DNA from: Firmicutes bacterium TM09-10
GTDB lineage: Bacteria > Bacillota > Clostridia > Lachnospirales > Lachnospiraceae
Assembly: GCA_003481005.1 (NCBI GenBank)
Contig: QUKC01000007.1
Location: 62,001 to 126,000, forward strand
DNA: 64,000 nucleotides
Direction of reading: 5' to 3'
The notes under the pieces were generated by a model. It saw only the letters and a list, made by a program, of their open reading frames with translations, was not told the DNA's origin and made no database searches. Positions 41,996-50,495 of this stretch are shown here, piece by piece. The position numbers and the translations under genes were made by a program. How positions within the stretch are numbered: position 1 is the first letter of the stretch; every line of letters starts with the position of its first letter.

Positions 41996-42523
41996 TCATC
42001 GGGTGCACTGTCCAAGAAACGCGCAGATCTCATCGATCAGCGCAGCGTTGTCATACTTGTGGTAGTTATCATAAAACGCATAGAAGCTTCCCTTGATGAG
42101 CATGGAGAGGCGAATGTTGAACTGCATATTGTCTGTATATTCCGGTTTCAGGCGGTAAATATATTCCCGGATCGACGAATCGACGAGGTCTGGGAGAATA
42201 TGCGCCTGCGAACCGGAGAACAGAAGCTGGATCAGATTGATCTGAGAAAAGAAGCCCGTTGTGATTTCCCTTGTGAACACATCGGGCTTTTCCAGTACAT
42301 TTTCCGGTCTGGAAATACTGTTTAAAATATTGGTGAGCACCTCTTTCCCGATCTGCTCGGAAAGGTCGTAAATATCCTGATAATGGAGATAAAAGGTGGC
42401 TTTGCTGATCTCTGCGAGGGCGGCAAGTTCCCGGATCGTGATTTTTTCGATCGGCTTTTGGGCACGCAGTATCAGAAATGCATTCTTGATGGCGCGTTTG
42501 GTTTTGATTTCCCGTTGATCCAA
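41996..42523 (-). CDS. TetR/AcrR-family transcriptional regulator
   Basis: A 175-residue protein with the TetR N-terminal helix-turn-helix: IKNAFLILRAQKPIEKITIRELAALAEISKATFYLHYQDIYDLSEQI, at about residues 9-55. The C-terminal half is the variable ligand/dimer region with a FYAFYDNYHKYD segment. The TTG at 42523 is chosen because AAGGAAGGA lies 6 bases upstream; a TTG eight codons earlier would bury that site. It is divergent from glgB, and its own promoter holds two palindromes, so it is probably autoregulated. Whether it also controls glgB is unknown. Confidence 0.86.
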   Translation of the reverse strand: MDQREIKTKRAIKNAFLILRAQKPIEKITIRELAALAEISKATFYLHYQDIYDLSEQIGKEVLTNILNSISRPENVLEKPDVFTREITTGFFSQINLIQLLFSGSQAHILPDLVDSSIREYIYRLKPEYTDNMQFNIRLSMLIKGSFYAFYDNYHKYDNAALIDEICAFLGQCTR

Positions 42524-42617
42524 AAGAATTCCTTCCTTTCTGGACAATTTGCCCGAAACGTCCAGTATTGTAACAAGGGGCAGGATTGTCGATTGTGCCG
42601 GAAACGCTCTGGCTGGT

Positions 42618-42630
42618 ATGATAATATCAT
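42618..42630. promoter_or_regulatory. Palindrome at the likely transcription start of the TetR gene
   Basis: ATGATAATATCAT has 6-bp arms around one central base. It begins 2 bases downstream of the minus-strand -10 box and would cover the start point, a classical repressor position. Confidence 0.4.
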
Positions 42631-42631
42631 C

Positions 42632-42660
42632 AGTATACGGTGTAAATAGACACCCGTCAA
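42632..42660 (-). promoter_or_regulatory. TetR gene promoter with operator-like palindrome in the spacer
   Basis: On the minus strand TTGACG (42660-42655) and TATACT (42637-42632) are 17 bp apart. The spacer contains GGTGT-N6-ACACC (42639-42654), a 16-bp palindrome well placed for repression by the encoded TetR protein. Confidence 0.65.
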
Positions 42661-42774
42661 GAAAATCAACGACGCGTTTTTGTAAATGGCGCGAGTGAGC
42701 TGTAACTGCAGATCAGAAAAGCAGGCTGCAAAAAATGACCTTTGCGGACGGAGAGAGAAGAAAGGAAGAAGAAC

Positions 42775-44544
42775 ATGGATTTTTACGGATTTTATACCGG
42801 ACAGGAATTTGAAGCTTATAAATATCTGGGTGCCCATTACACGAAGGAACGCACGACGTTTCGGACGTTTGCCCCCTCTGCAGCGGGCGTGGAGCTTGTA
42901 TTAAACGGACAGGGACACGGAATGCAGCGGGTGCATGACGGCAACTTTTATGAAATTACACTGGACCAGGTAAAAGAAGGGGACCTGTATGAATTCCGTA
43001 TCTGGCACAGGGATGGTTCCTGCCAGGAGCACTGTGATCCCTACGGGTTTGGAATGGAGCTTCGCCCGGCACATAAATCAGTGGTACGGGATCTTAACCG
43101 TTATGCATTTACCGATGAAAAATGGTTAAAGGATCGGGAGGATATCAGCACGAAGCCCCTCAATATTTACGAGGTACATGCTGGCTCCTTTAAAAAGCCG
43201 GGTACAGGACAGACCGACTGGTATACCTATGAGGAGCTGGGAGAGGTTCTGATCCCGTATCTGAAGGAAAGCGGCTATAACTGTGTGGAATTTCTTCCGC
43301 TGAGCGAGCATCCCTGCGATGAAAGCTGGGGATATCAGAATACGGGATTTTTTGCTCCGACTGCCCGGTATGGTACGGCAGAGGGATTACAGAAGCTGGT
43401 GGATCAGATGCATCAGAATGGAATTTATGTGCTGCTGGATTTTGTACCGGTACACTTTGCCACAGATGATTACGGTTTGAAACGTTACGATGGCGGAGAG
43501 CTGTACGAATATCCGAGCAGGGATGTTGGAGTGAGTGAATGGGGAAGCTGTAATTTTATGCATTCCCGTGGGGAGGTGCGCTGCTTTTTACAGTCTGCGG
43601 CGTATTACTGGATGAAGGAGTTTCATTTTGACGGTATCCGGATGGATGCCATCAGCCGGATCATTTACTGGCAGGGGGATGAACGGCGCGGCGTAAACGG
43701 TAATGCAGTTGACTTTATCCGTTTTATGAATAAAGGGTTGAAAGAGCGCGTTCCGAACTGTATCCTGGCGGCGGAGGATTCCACGAATTTCCCCGGTGTG
43801 ACGGCGCCCGCTGATCAGGGCGGACTTGGATTCGATTTAAAATGGAACATGGGCTGGATGCATGACACGCTGGAATATTTTCAGCTCGATCCGTCGGCGC
43901 GCACGGAAGCGTACCACAAGCTGACCTTTTCCATGATGTATGCCTATAACGAGCATTATCTGCTGCCGCTTTCCCACGATGAGGTAGTGCATGGAAAGGC
44001 GACGATTCTGCAGAAGATGAACGGCGATTACGAACGGAAATTCCCACAGGCACGCGCCATGTACACCTATATGATGCTGCATCCGGGTAAAAAGCTGAAT
44101 TTCATGGGCAATGAAATCGGGCAGTTCCGGGAATGGGATGAAAAGCGGGAGCAGGACTGGAACCTGCTGGATTTCCCGATTCACGAAGCGTTCTATCATT
44201 ATATGAAGGAACTGAATCACCTTTATCTCGATCATCCGGCGCTCTGGGAAAAGGACTTTAACCGCGACGGTTTTACCTGGCTGGACTGCCATCAGGAGGG
44301 GCGCGTGATCTACGCGATGCAGAGAATGGCGGGCGACCAGACCGTGATCGGCGTATTCAATTTTTCCGCTCAGCCGCAAAACGGCTATGCCGTACCGCTG
44401 CAGAAAGACGGCAGCTATCGCGAGTTGCTTAACAGCGATTGGGAGTGCTTTGGCGGCAGCAAAAAACGGGAAGAGCAGGTATATGAGAACGGCTGTGTAT
44501 TAGACCTCTCGCCCTTTAGCGCAGTGCTGTTAGTTAACGGTTGA
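42775..44544 (+). CDS. glgB: 1,4-alpha-glucan branching enzyme (GH13)
   Basis: A 589-residue enzyme that makes alpha-1,6 branches in glycogen. An N-terminal CBM48-like domain (about 20-105) leads into the GH13 barrel. NIYEVHAGSF and FLPLSEHPCDESWGYQ are branching-enzyme signatures. The catalytic triad is visible: nucleophile D291 in DGIRMDA, acid E334 in AAEDS and D402 in LSHDEVVHGK. It is somewhat short compared with E. coli GlgB because the extra N-terminal domain is missing. The ATG at 42775 has GGAAGAAG before it. No other glg gene is in the window. Confidence 0.95.
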   Translation: MDFYGFYTGQEFEAYKYLGAHYTKERTTFRTFAPSAAGVELVLNGQGHGMQRVHDGNFYEITLDQVKEGDLYEFRIWHRDGSCQEHCDPYGFGMELRPAHKSVVRDLNRYAFTDEKWLKDREDISTKPLNIYEVHAGSFKKPGTGQTDWYTYEELGEVLIPYLKESGYNCVEFLPLSEHPCDESWGYQNTGFFAPTARYGTAEGLQKLVDQMHQNGIYVLLDFVPVHFATDDYGLKRYDGGELYEYPSRDVGVSEWGSCNFMHSRGEVRCFLQSAAYYWMKEFHFDGIRMDAISRIIYWQGDERRGVNGNAVDFIRFMNKGLKERVPNCILAAEDSTNFPGVTAPADQGGLGFDLKWNMGWMHDTLEYFQLDPSARTEAYHKLTFSMMYAYNEHYLLPLSHDEVVHGKATILQKMNGDYERKFPQARAMYTYMMLHPGKKLNFMGNEIGQFREWDEKREQDWNLLDFPIHEAFYHYMKELNHLYLDHPALWEKDFNRDGFTWLDCHQEGRVIYAMQRMAGDQTVIGVFNFSAQPQNGYAVPLQKDGSYRELLNSDWECFGGSKKREEQVYENGCVLDLSPFSAVLLVNG

Positions 44545-44569
44545 AAAACCTGTCTTGCAATGCTATACT
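44541..44569 (+). promoter_or_regulatory. pyrE promoter overlapping the glgB stop codon
   Basis: TTGAAA (44541-44546), a 17-bp spacer and TATACT (44564-44569). The -35 box includes the TGA stop of glgB. The roughly 85-nt leader holds short hairpins but no clear PyrR-type attenuator or T-run terminator. Confidence 0.7.
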
Positions 44570-44662
44570 AACATTATCTTTTTGTACCTGCAGGCGATCG
44601 CGCTGCATTCATAACAAAGCACAGGCATTTTCAATGCACTGCAACGAAGGAGAATACACGAA

Positions 44663-45340
44663 ATGGAACAGTATAAACAGGAATTTATCGAATTTATGGT
44701 GGACAGCAATGTCTTAAAGTTTGGCGATTTTACGTTGAAGAGCGGACGTAAGTCCCCGTTTTTCATGAATGCGGGCGCTTATGTGACCGGCACACAGCTG
44801 CGCAGACTGGGCGAATATTATGCAAAGGCGATTCATGACAACTACGGACTGGATTTTGACGTGCTGTTCGGACCCGCATACAAAGGCATTCCGCTGACCG
44901 TTGCGACAACGATGGCCATCAGCGAGCTTTACGGCAAGGATATCCGTTACTGTTCCAATCGTAAGGAAGTAAAGGATCATGGCGACACCGGCATTCTGCT
45001 GGGCAGCAAGTTAAAGGATGGCGACCGCGTTGTTATTATCGAGGATGTAACGACCTCCGGCAAGTCCATCGAAGAAACCTTCCCGATCTTAAAAGCACAG
45101 GCAGATGTGGAGATTGTTGGACTGATGGTTTCCTTAAACCGCATGGAGCGCGGACTTTCTTCTGAGAAGAGCGCGCTGGAAGAGATCAAAGAGAAGTATG
45201 GTTTTGACGCCAATGCCATCGTCAGCATGGCAGAAGTGACAGAATATCTGTATAACAAGCCCTACAAGGGACAGGTTTATATTGATGATACCTTAAAGGC
45301 TGCGATCGACGCTTATTACGCGCAGTACGGTGCAAAATAA
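44663..45340 (+). CDS. pyrE: Orotate phosphoribosyltransferase
   Basis: A 225-residue enzyme that joins orotate and PRPP to form OMP. LKSGRKSPFFMNAG holds the substrate loop, FGPAYKGIPL is the conserved entry strand and VVIIEDVTTSGKS the 13-residue PRPP-binding motif. The product feeds PyrF, encoded at 13399. A ribosome binding site GAAGGAG precedes the ATG. Confidence 0.96.
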   Translation: MEQYKQEFIEFMVDSNVLKFGDFTLKSGRKSPFFMNAGAYVTGTQLRRLGEYYAKAIHDNYGLDFDVLFGPAYKGIPLTVATTMAISELYGKDIRYCSNRKEVKDHGDTGILLGSKLKDGDRVVIIEDVTTSGKSIEETFPILKAQADVEIVGLMVSLNRMERGLSSEKSALEEIKEKYGFDANAIVSMAEVTEYLYNKPYKGQVYIDDTLKAAIDAYYAQYGAK

Positions 45341-45355
45341 GGAGGTTCAACCAAT

Positions 45356-45508
45356 ATGGAAGAAAAGACCTACAAGCTTTTGGGCGGCAGCGGCGCTTTG
45401 AACATCGCGGTCGGCGCGGTTGTGCTGGTTTCCGGGATTGCAAGCGGCGTGCTGCTGATCGTAAACGGCGCAAGACAGCTGGCACACCGGGGCAAACTGA
45501 TTTTCTGA
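45356..45508 (+). CDS. 50-residue small membrane protein
   Basis: An ATG at 45356 with GGAGG 10 bases upstream opens a 50-codon frame only 15 bases after pyrE. The peptide has one strongly hydrophobic stretch of about 30 residues (from ALNIAVGAVVLVSGIASG to VLLIVNGA) and a short basic tail ending QLAHRGKLIF, as in single-helix or hairpin membrane proteins of this bacterial family. The function is unknown. Coding is supported by the binding site, the operon-like position and the clean hydrophobic profile. Confidence 0.7.
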   Translation: MEEKTYKLLGGSGALNIAVGAVVLVSGIASGVLLIVNGARQLAHRGKLIF

Positions 45509-45528
45509 GAATGCAGGAAATGGAATTT

Positions 45529-45565
45529 TTACGCAGTTCCCGGTTACAGATAGGGAACTGCGTAA
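45529..45565. repeat. Perfect 13-bp inverted repeat
   Basis: TTACGCAGTTCCC (45529-45541) and GGGAACTGCGTAA (45553-45565) flank an 11-nt loop. No T run follows on the plus strand, so it is not a standard terminator. It lies between the 50-residue ORF and the next small membrane protein and may be an operator, a processing hairpin or a terminator of unusual type. Confidence 0.6.
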
Positions 45566-45592
45566 GCGAAGCTTTTCGGAAAGGAGACCGGC

Positions 45593-45910
45593 GTGCACAG
45601 GCATTACATTTTTACCGATAAGAGGGAATCCAAAAAGGGGATATTGTCAGCAATGCTGGGGGCAATGTCCCTGATTTCTGTTTTCCTGACCGTCTATTTT
45701 ACCTGGCAGAATCATGGGACGGCATATGTGCGCTACGGCGTGGTGACACTGCTGTGCCTGATTTTTTCTGCGGCAGGTCTGGTACTTGGAATTATGGCGA
45801 AGCTGGAAGAGGATAAATTTTATCTGTTCGCCTGGATTGGCATTGTGTTGAACGCCCTGACCCTGTTGGGGATCGGGGGGATTGTGGCAGTAGGAGTGTA
45901 TGGATTATGA
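45593..45910 (+). CDS. Small membrane protein, DUF6142-like
   Basis: 105 residues with a basic N-terminus (HYIFTDKRESKKG) and three hydrophobic helices (about 17-37, 48-66 and 77-103). The pattern resembles small clostridial proteins grouped as DUF6142; no function is known. GTG at 45593 follows GGAAAGGAG. Its stop overlaps the start of the M29 peptidase gene (ATGA), which suggests joint expression. Confidence 0.68.
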   Translation: MHRHYIFTDKRESKKGILSAMLGAMSLISVFLTVYFTWQNHGTAYVRYGVVTLLCLIFSAAGLVLGIMAKLEEDKFYLFAWIGIVLNALTLLGIGGIVAVGVYGL

Positions 45911-47970
45911 CAGTAATGGAAGAACGGTTTGAGCTTGCCTCACAGCGTATTTTGGAAATCGAAAAAGAAAAACGGATGCCGGAGCAGTTTCAACGCTATT
46001 TTGCAGAAAACGCGGACTACCTGGGCGTCCTGCTTGAAGAATACAAATGGATAGCGTCCGGGGCGATGCGGGAAGCCTCTCTGCAAGAGCTGGAACGGCA
46101 CAACGAAAGCTGCTTCATCGACCTGATGGGACGCAATTATGAGACAAGCTATGCAAACCCCGACTGGGCGTATGCACAGCTTGGCGAAACCTTTGGACAG
46201 CTGCTTTCTGCAGTTGCGGCGGAGCTGCGCAGCCTGCCTGCGTTTATTTATGAACAGGATCTGGAAGGCATCACGATCCGCCTGGAGCTGTTTGTCGAAA
46301 TTTACTGTGCGTTTGCAGAAAGCTTCGAGGAGACAAAAGAAGCACCGGAATATTCCCGGATCCGGGATATTTTCTACTGGTTTGCAAGCGACTATGCGGA
46401 GCTGACTGCAGAGCATGCGATCCGCCATACCGTGGACTGGGGACAGAGATTTGCGCTGGACATCATCGAAAACGCAGACTTGTCTGATATCCGTTACCTG
46501 TTCCGGTTCGGGGAATATATCGCGGATGACCAGTGGAAGCTGGCAGAGCATTTGAATGGTCTGCCGGAAGAAAAAATTCAGAAAATCGCAGACACCTACA
46601 CGGAGGGCTTTTGCAAGGGCTTTGAGCTGGCAAAGAAGCCTCTGGACAAAAAGAAATCCGTCCAGATCCGTTATCCTCTGGGCTTTGAGCGTGTCGTAAA
46701 AGCTGCAATTGAAAACTTCAGAAAAATGGGCTTAGAGCCTGTCATCGCCCGCACACCTGCGAGCTTTGCAGAGGGACGCAGAGTGTTCCGGCTCGGATTT
46801 TTCGGCGGTGCAGTGAACCGGCAGTTCGACTATGACCATGAAAACGATAAGGCACTGTACCTGGACAAAAAATATGTCCACAGGATGCTGGAATGCCGCA
46901 AAAATGCGTGGGAAGAGTACAAAGATATGGCGGTTGTCCATGCAGGTCCCGCTGTCATCGAAGCATTCGGCGAAGAGCCCTTCGAGCCTGCGAGCAAGGA
47001 GCATCTGCTCACCTTATCGGCCGAACAGCAGAAGCTGTATGTCGAATATCAGAGCCAGGCGGGTGCGATGACGAACGAATATATCGACCCGGAGGAAAGA
47101 AGCTTTACCTGTATCGCGTTCCCGGTTCCGGGCATCGGCGAGCATTTCCCGGAGATTTTCGACGAAGTGTTAAAGATCAATACGTTGGATTACAAGACCT
47201 ACGAGACGATTCAGCAGCACCTGATCGATGCGCTGGATAAGGCAGCGTGGGTGGAGATCAAGGGACGCGGCGACAACCACACCGATATGAAGGTCATGCT
47301 CCATACGCTCAACAATCCTGCGCAGGAAACGAATTTCGAAAACTGCGTGGCGGACGTCAACATTCCGGTTGGGGAAGTGTTCACCTCTCCGAAGCTGACC
47401 GGAACAGAAGGTGTTTTGCATGTACCGCAGACGTTTTTGCGCGGTATGCAGTATAACGATCTGGAGCTGCAGTTTAGGGATGGCATGATTACCAAATACA
47501 CCTGCCGTAACTTCGAAAAGGAAGCGGAAAACGAAAAGCTGCTGCAGGATGGTGTGCTGTATCATCATGATACGCTGCCGATCGGCGAATTTGCTATTGG
47601 CACGAACACGACTGCTTATATGGTGGCGCGCCGTTATGAAATCAATGACAAGCTTCCGGTGTTGATTGCAGAAAAGACCGGACCCCACTTCGCAGTGGGT
47701 GATACCTGCTACAGCTATGAAGAAGACCGCATGACCTATAATCCGGATGGCAAGGCGATCATCGCGCGGGACAACGAGGTGTCCGCGCTTCGTCATACCG
47801 ATCCGGAAAAGGCATATTTTAACTGCCACACAGATATTACGATCCCGTACGCAGAGCTGGCAGAGGTAACAGCAGTATGTGCAGACGGCACCAGGATTGG
47901 CCTGATCAAGGACGGATTTTTCGTACTGGACGGCACGGAAGAATTAAATTTGCCGCTGTATCAGGGATAA
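45907..47970 (+). CDS. M29-family aminopeptidase with long N-terminal domain
   Basis: A 687-residue protein. The C-terminal 400 residues match thermophilic aminopeptidase (M29, AmpS/PepS): CVADVNIPVGEVFTSPKLTGTEGVLHV with a metal Glu, YHHDTLPIGEFAIGTN with further metal ligands, and AEKTGPHFAVGDTCYS with a metal His. These cobalt- or zinc-dependent enzymes remove N-terminal residues from peptides in the cytoplasm. The first 280 residues are helical and unlike the usual M29 start, so the protein is much longer than the typical 370-410 residues. No signal peptide. The extension may form an oligomer gate or a substrate-selection domain. Confidence 0.85.
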   Translation: MTVMEERFELASQRILEIEKEKRMPEQFQRYFAENADYLGVLLEEYKWIASGAMREASLQELERHNESCFIDLMGRNYETSYANPDWAYAQLGETFGQLLSAVAAELRSLPAFIYEQDLEGITIRLELFVEIYCAFAESFEETKEAPEYSRIRDIFYWFASDYAELTAEHAIRHTVDWGQRFALDIIENADLSDIRYLFRFGEYIADDQWKLAEHLNGLPEEKIQKIADTYTEGFCKGFELAKKPLDKKKSVQIRYPLGFERVVKAAIENFRKMGLEPVIARTPASFAEGRRVFRLGFFGGAVNRQFDYDHENDKALYLDKKYVHRMLECRKNAWEEYKDMAVVHAGPAVIEAFGEEPFEPASKEHLLTLSAEQQKLYVEYQSQAGAMTNEYIDPEERSFTCIAFPVPGIGEHFPEIFDEVLKINTLDYKTYETIQQHLIDALDKAAWVEIKGRGDNHTDMKVMLHTLNNPAQETNFENCVADVNIPVGEVFTSPKLTGTEGVLHVPQTFLRGMQYNDLELQFRDGMITKYTCRNFEKEAENEKLLQDGVLYHHDTLPIGEFAIGTNTTAYMVARRYEINDKLPVLIAEKTGPHFAVGDTCYSYEEDRMTYNPDGKAIIARDNEVSALRHTDPEKAYFNCHTDITIPYAELAEVTAVCADGTRIGLIKDGFFVLDGTEELNLPLYQG

Positions 47971-47975
47971 ACATC

Positions 47976-48172
47976 TTACAGTTCACCCGCGCTATTCGCG
48001 GGAAGGTGCGTTACAGTTCACCCGCGCCATTCGCAAAATCGCATCTTCGATGCTTTCCGCTGCGTTGCAGCTCCTTTTTGCTCATAGAGTGGCGCTCCCT
48101 TCGCAGCTTCCCGTGCACAGATTCTCATGCGAGCATGGAATCTGTGCACAGAAAGCTGCGAGTGAACTGTAA
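47976..48172. repeat. Large imperfect inverted-repeat element (copy G) before purE
   Basis: Two direct copies of TTACAGTTCACCCGCGC (47976 and 48011, 35-bp period) start the region, and GCGAGTGAACTGTAA (48158-48172) ends it in inverted orientation. Inside lie nested stems: GTGCACAGATTC...AATCTGTGCAC (48113-48149) around CATGCGAGCATG, and CGCAGCTT/AAGCTGCG outside it. No ORF of note. Ends and inner motif recur at 58223-58303. No target-site duplication or transposase was seen, so a MITE-like origin is only possible. Confidence 0.65.
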
Positions 48173-48184
48173 TATAAAAATAGG

Positions 48185-48213
48185 TTGCATCTGCCAAAAA
48201 AGTTTAGTACACT
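48185..48213 (+). promoter_or_regulatory. Promoter of the purE-purM-purN-purD operon
   Basis: TTGCAT (48185-48190), a 17-bp spacer and TACACT (48208-48213) lie just after the inverted-repeat element. The leader to purE is about 45 nt, too short for a purine or ZTP riboswitch, and none of their conserved cores was seen. Confidence 0.6.
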
Positions 48214-48259
48214 GTAGATTGATAAGTTGCGACATATTTTGACAGGAGGATAAAAGCAC

Positions 48260-48766
48260 ATGGCACAGGTCAGTATTGTAATGGGCAGTGATTCCGATAT
48301 GCCTGTAATGGCAAAAGCAGCTGAGATTTTGGACAAATTCGGTATTTCCTATGAAATGCGGATTATTTCCGCACATCGGATGCCCGATACTTTTTTTGAA
48401 TATGCACAGACCGCGGAGGAGCGGGGCGTAAAGGTGATTATCGCCGGCGCCGGTATGGCAGCTCATCTGCCGGGTATGTGCGCTGCATTGTTTCCGATGC
48501 CGGTGATCGGTATCCCGATGCACACGACGTCTCTGGGAGGCAGGGATTCCCTGTATTCCATCGTTCAGATGCCCTCCGGCATCCCGGTGGCGACCGTTGC
48601 CATCAACGGCGGTGCAAACGCAGGTATTCTGGCGGCGAAGATTTTAGCGGTTTCCGATCCGGAGCTTCTTGCAAAGCTCAAGGCTTACAGCGCAGAGATG
48701 AAAGACGGCGTACTGAAAAAGGATGCAAAGCTGCAGGAATGCGGCTATCACAACTACACAAAATAA
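48260..48766 (+). CDS. purE: N5-carboxyaminoimidazole ribonucleotide mutase
   Basis: A 168-residue class I PurE that isomerises N5-CAIR to CAIR in purine synthesis. VSIVMGSDSDMPVM at the start, ISAHRMPD with the catalytic His region, and AGAGMAAHLPGM and IPMHTTSLGGRDSLYSIVQMP are all canonical. It opens a four-gene purine operon; PurK is not in the window. AGGAGG precedes the ATG. Confidence 0.97.
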   Translation: MAQVSIVMGSDSDMPVMAKAAEILDKFGISYEMRIISAHRMPDTFFEYAQTAEERGVKVIIAGAGMAAHLPGMCAALFPMPVIGIPMHTTSLGGRDSLYSIVQMPSGIPVATVAINGGANAGILAAKILAVSDPELLAKLKAYSAEMKDGVLKKDAKLQECGYHNYTK

Positions 48767-48797
48767 ACAGGTGCACAGGCACGGTATGGAGGATCAG

Positions 48798-49823
48798 ATG
48801 GATTACAAGAGTTCTGGAGTGGATATTGAAGCCGGATACAAATCGGTGGAACTGATGAAACAGTATGTAAAGACGACAATGCGCCCGGAAGTGCTTGGCG
48901 GACTGGGCGGTTTTTCCGGTGCATTTTCCCTGGAAAAGATCAAGGATATGGAAAAGCCTACCCTGGTATCCGGTACAGATGGTGTCGGAACCAAGATCAA
49001 GCTCGCCTTTCTTATGGACAAGCATGATACCATCGGTATCGACTGCGTTGCCATGTGCGTAAACGATATTGCATGCGCAGGCGGCGAACCGCTGTTTTTC
49101 CTGGACTATATCGCATGCGGCAAAAATATTCCCGAGAAGATCGCAGAGATCGTAAAAGGTGTATCCGCAGGCTGTGTACAGTCGGAAGCTGCCCTGATTG
49201 GCGGCGAGACAGCAGAGCATCCCGGACTGATGCCGGAGGATGAGTACGATCTGGCTGGTTTTGCAGTCGGTGTAGTGGATGAAAAAGACCTGATTACCGG
49301 CGAAAACTTAAAGCCCGGTGACGTGCTGATCGGCATGGCAAGCTCCGGCGTGCATTCCAACGGCTTCTCTCTGGTTCGTAAGGTATTCGACATGACCGTT
49401 GAAAGCTTAAATACCTATTATGATGAGCTGGGCGCAACCCTGGGCGAGACCCTGCTGGCTCCGACACGCATCTATGTTAAGGCGTTAAAGGCAGTCAAAG
49501 AAGCCGGCGTAACCGTAAAGGCATGCAGCCATATCACCGGCGGCGGCTTTTATGAAAACGTGCCCCGTATGTTAAAAGAGGGTACCCATGCGGTGATCAA
49601 CAAAAACAGCTATCCCATTCCTCCGATTTTTACCCTGATGGCGAAAAAGGGCAATATCGAAGAGCATATGATGTATAACACCTATAACATGGGACTGGGT
49701 ATGATCGTCGCAGTAGATCTCGCTGATGTGGATAAGACCATGGAAGCAATGAAAGCTGCAGGCGATACCCCTTATGTGGTAGGCACCATCGAAGCAGGCG
49801 AAAAGGGAGTGACCTTATGTTAA
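48798..49823 (+). CDS. purM: Phosphoribosylformylglycinamidine cyclo-ligase (AIR synthetase)
   Basis: A 341-residue enzyme making AIR from FGAM with ATP. DYKSSGVDIEAGYKSVELMK is the conserved start, LVSGTDGVGTKIKLAF the ATP-binding region, and LIGGETAEHPG and HITGGGFYENVPRML the catalytic domain blocks. The ATG at 48798 is chosen because GGAGG lies 5 bases upstream; the ATG at 48786 is inside that region. Its end overlaps purN by 7 bases. Confidence 0.96.
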   Translation: MDYKSSGVDIEAGYKSVELMKQYVKTTMRPEVLGGLGGFSGAFSLEKIKDMEKPTLVSGTDGVGTKIKLAFLMDKHDTIGIDCVAMCVNDIACAGGEPLFFLDYIACGKNIPEKIAEIVKGVSAGCVQSEAALIGGETAEHPGLMPEDEYDLAGFAVGVVDEKDLITGENLKPGDVLIGMASSGVHSNGFSLVRKVFDMTVESLNTYYDELGATLGETLLAPTRIYVKALKAVKEAGVTVKACSHITGGGFYENVPRMLKEGTHAVINKNSYPIPPIFTLMAKKGNIEEHMMYNTYNMGLGMIVAVDLADVDKTMEAMKAAGDTPYVVGTIEAGEKGVTLC

Positions 49824-50443
49824 GGCTTCTGGTCTGTGTCTCGGGCGGAGGCACGAACCTGCAGGCGATTTTCGATGCGATTGACGCGGGAAAAATCCGC
49901 AATGCCGAAATCGCAGCGGTGATCAGCAACAACCCGGGCGCATATGCGCTGGAACGTGCGCGGCAGCATAATGTGGAAGCAATCTGTCTTTCTCCGAAAT
50001 CTTTCGAGAGCAGAGAGGAATTCAATCATGCCCTGACCGAAAAGGTAAAGGAAATCGCGCCGGATCTGATCGTGCTGGCAGGATTTTTAGTCGCCGTTCC
50101 GGCAGAGATGATTGAAGCGTTCCCAAACCAGATTATCAATATCCATCCGTCGCTGATCCCTGCGTTTTGCGGCGTTGGCTTTTACGGTCTGCATGTCCAT
50201 GAGGGTGTGCTTGCGCGCGGTGCAAAGGTGACCGGCGCGACGGTGCATTTTGTGGACAGCGGAATGGATACCGGTCCGATTATCTTACAGAAGGCGGTTG
50301 AAGTGCAGCAGGGCGATACACCCAAGAGTCTGCAGCAGCGGGTCATGGAGGAAGCGGAATGGAAAATTTTGCCCCAGGCTATCGATCTGATTGCCCAGGG
50401 CAGAGTAACCGTTGTGGATGGAAAGACGATTATCGCATCGTGA
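49817..50443 (+). CDS. purN: Phosphoribosylglycinamide formyltransferase
   Basis: A 208-residue folate-dependent GAR transformylase. LLVCVSGGGTNLQAIFDAI binds GAR phosphate; INIHPSLIPAF holds the catalytic Asn-His pair and GATVHFVDSGMDTGPII the conserved Asp loop. PAFCGVGFYG replaces the commoner PAFPG-x-H-A loop, a variant seen in clostridial PurN. The start overlaps purM, which implies coupling. Confidence 0.95.
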   Translation: MLRLLVCVSGGGTNLQAIFDAIDAGKIRNAEIAAVISNNPGAYALERARQHNVEAICLSPKSFESREEFNHALTEKVKEIAPDLIVLAGFLVAVPAEMIEAFPNQIINIHPSLIPAFCGVGFYGLHVHEGVLARGAKVTGATVHFVDSGMDTGPIILQKAVEVQQGDTPKSLQQRVMEEAEWKILPQAIDLIAQGRVTVVDGKTIIAS

Positions 50444-50495
50444 TGCAAAATTGCATCGCATAACAGCGAAAGCGCCTGAAAATATGGAGGTTCAT

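Noticed and set aside
47971..48259. Purine or ZTP riboswitch before purE
   Set aside because: The leader after the promoter is about 45 nt and none of the conserved cores is present; upstream hairpins belong to the repeat element.
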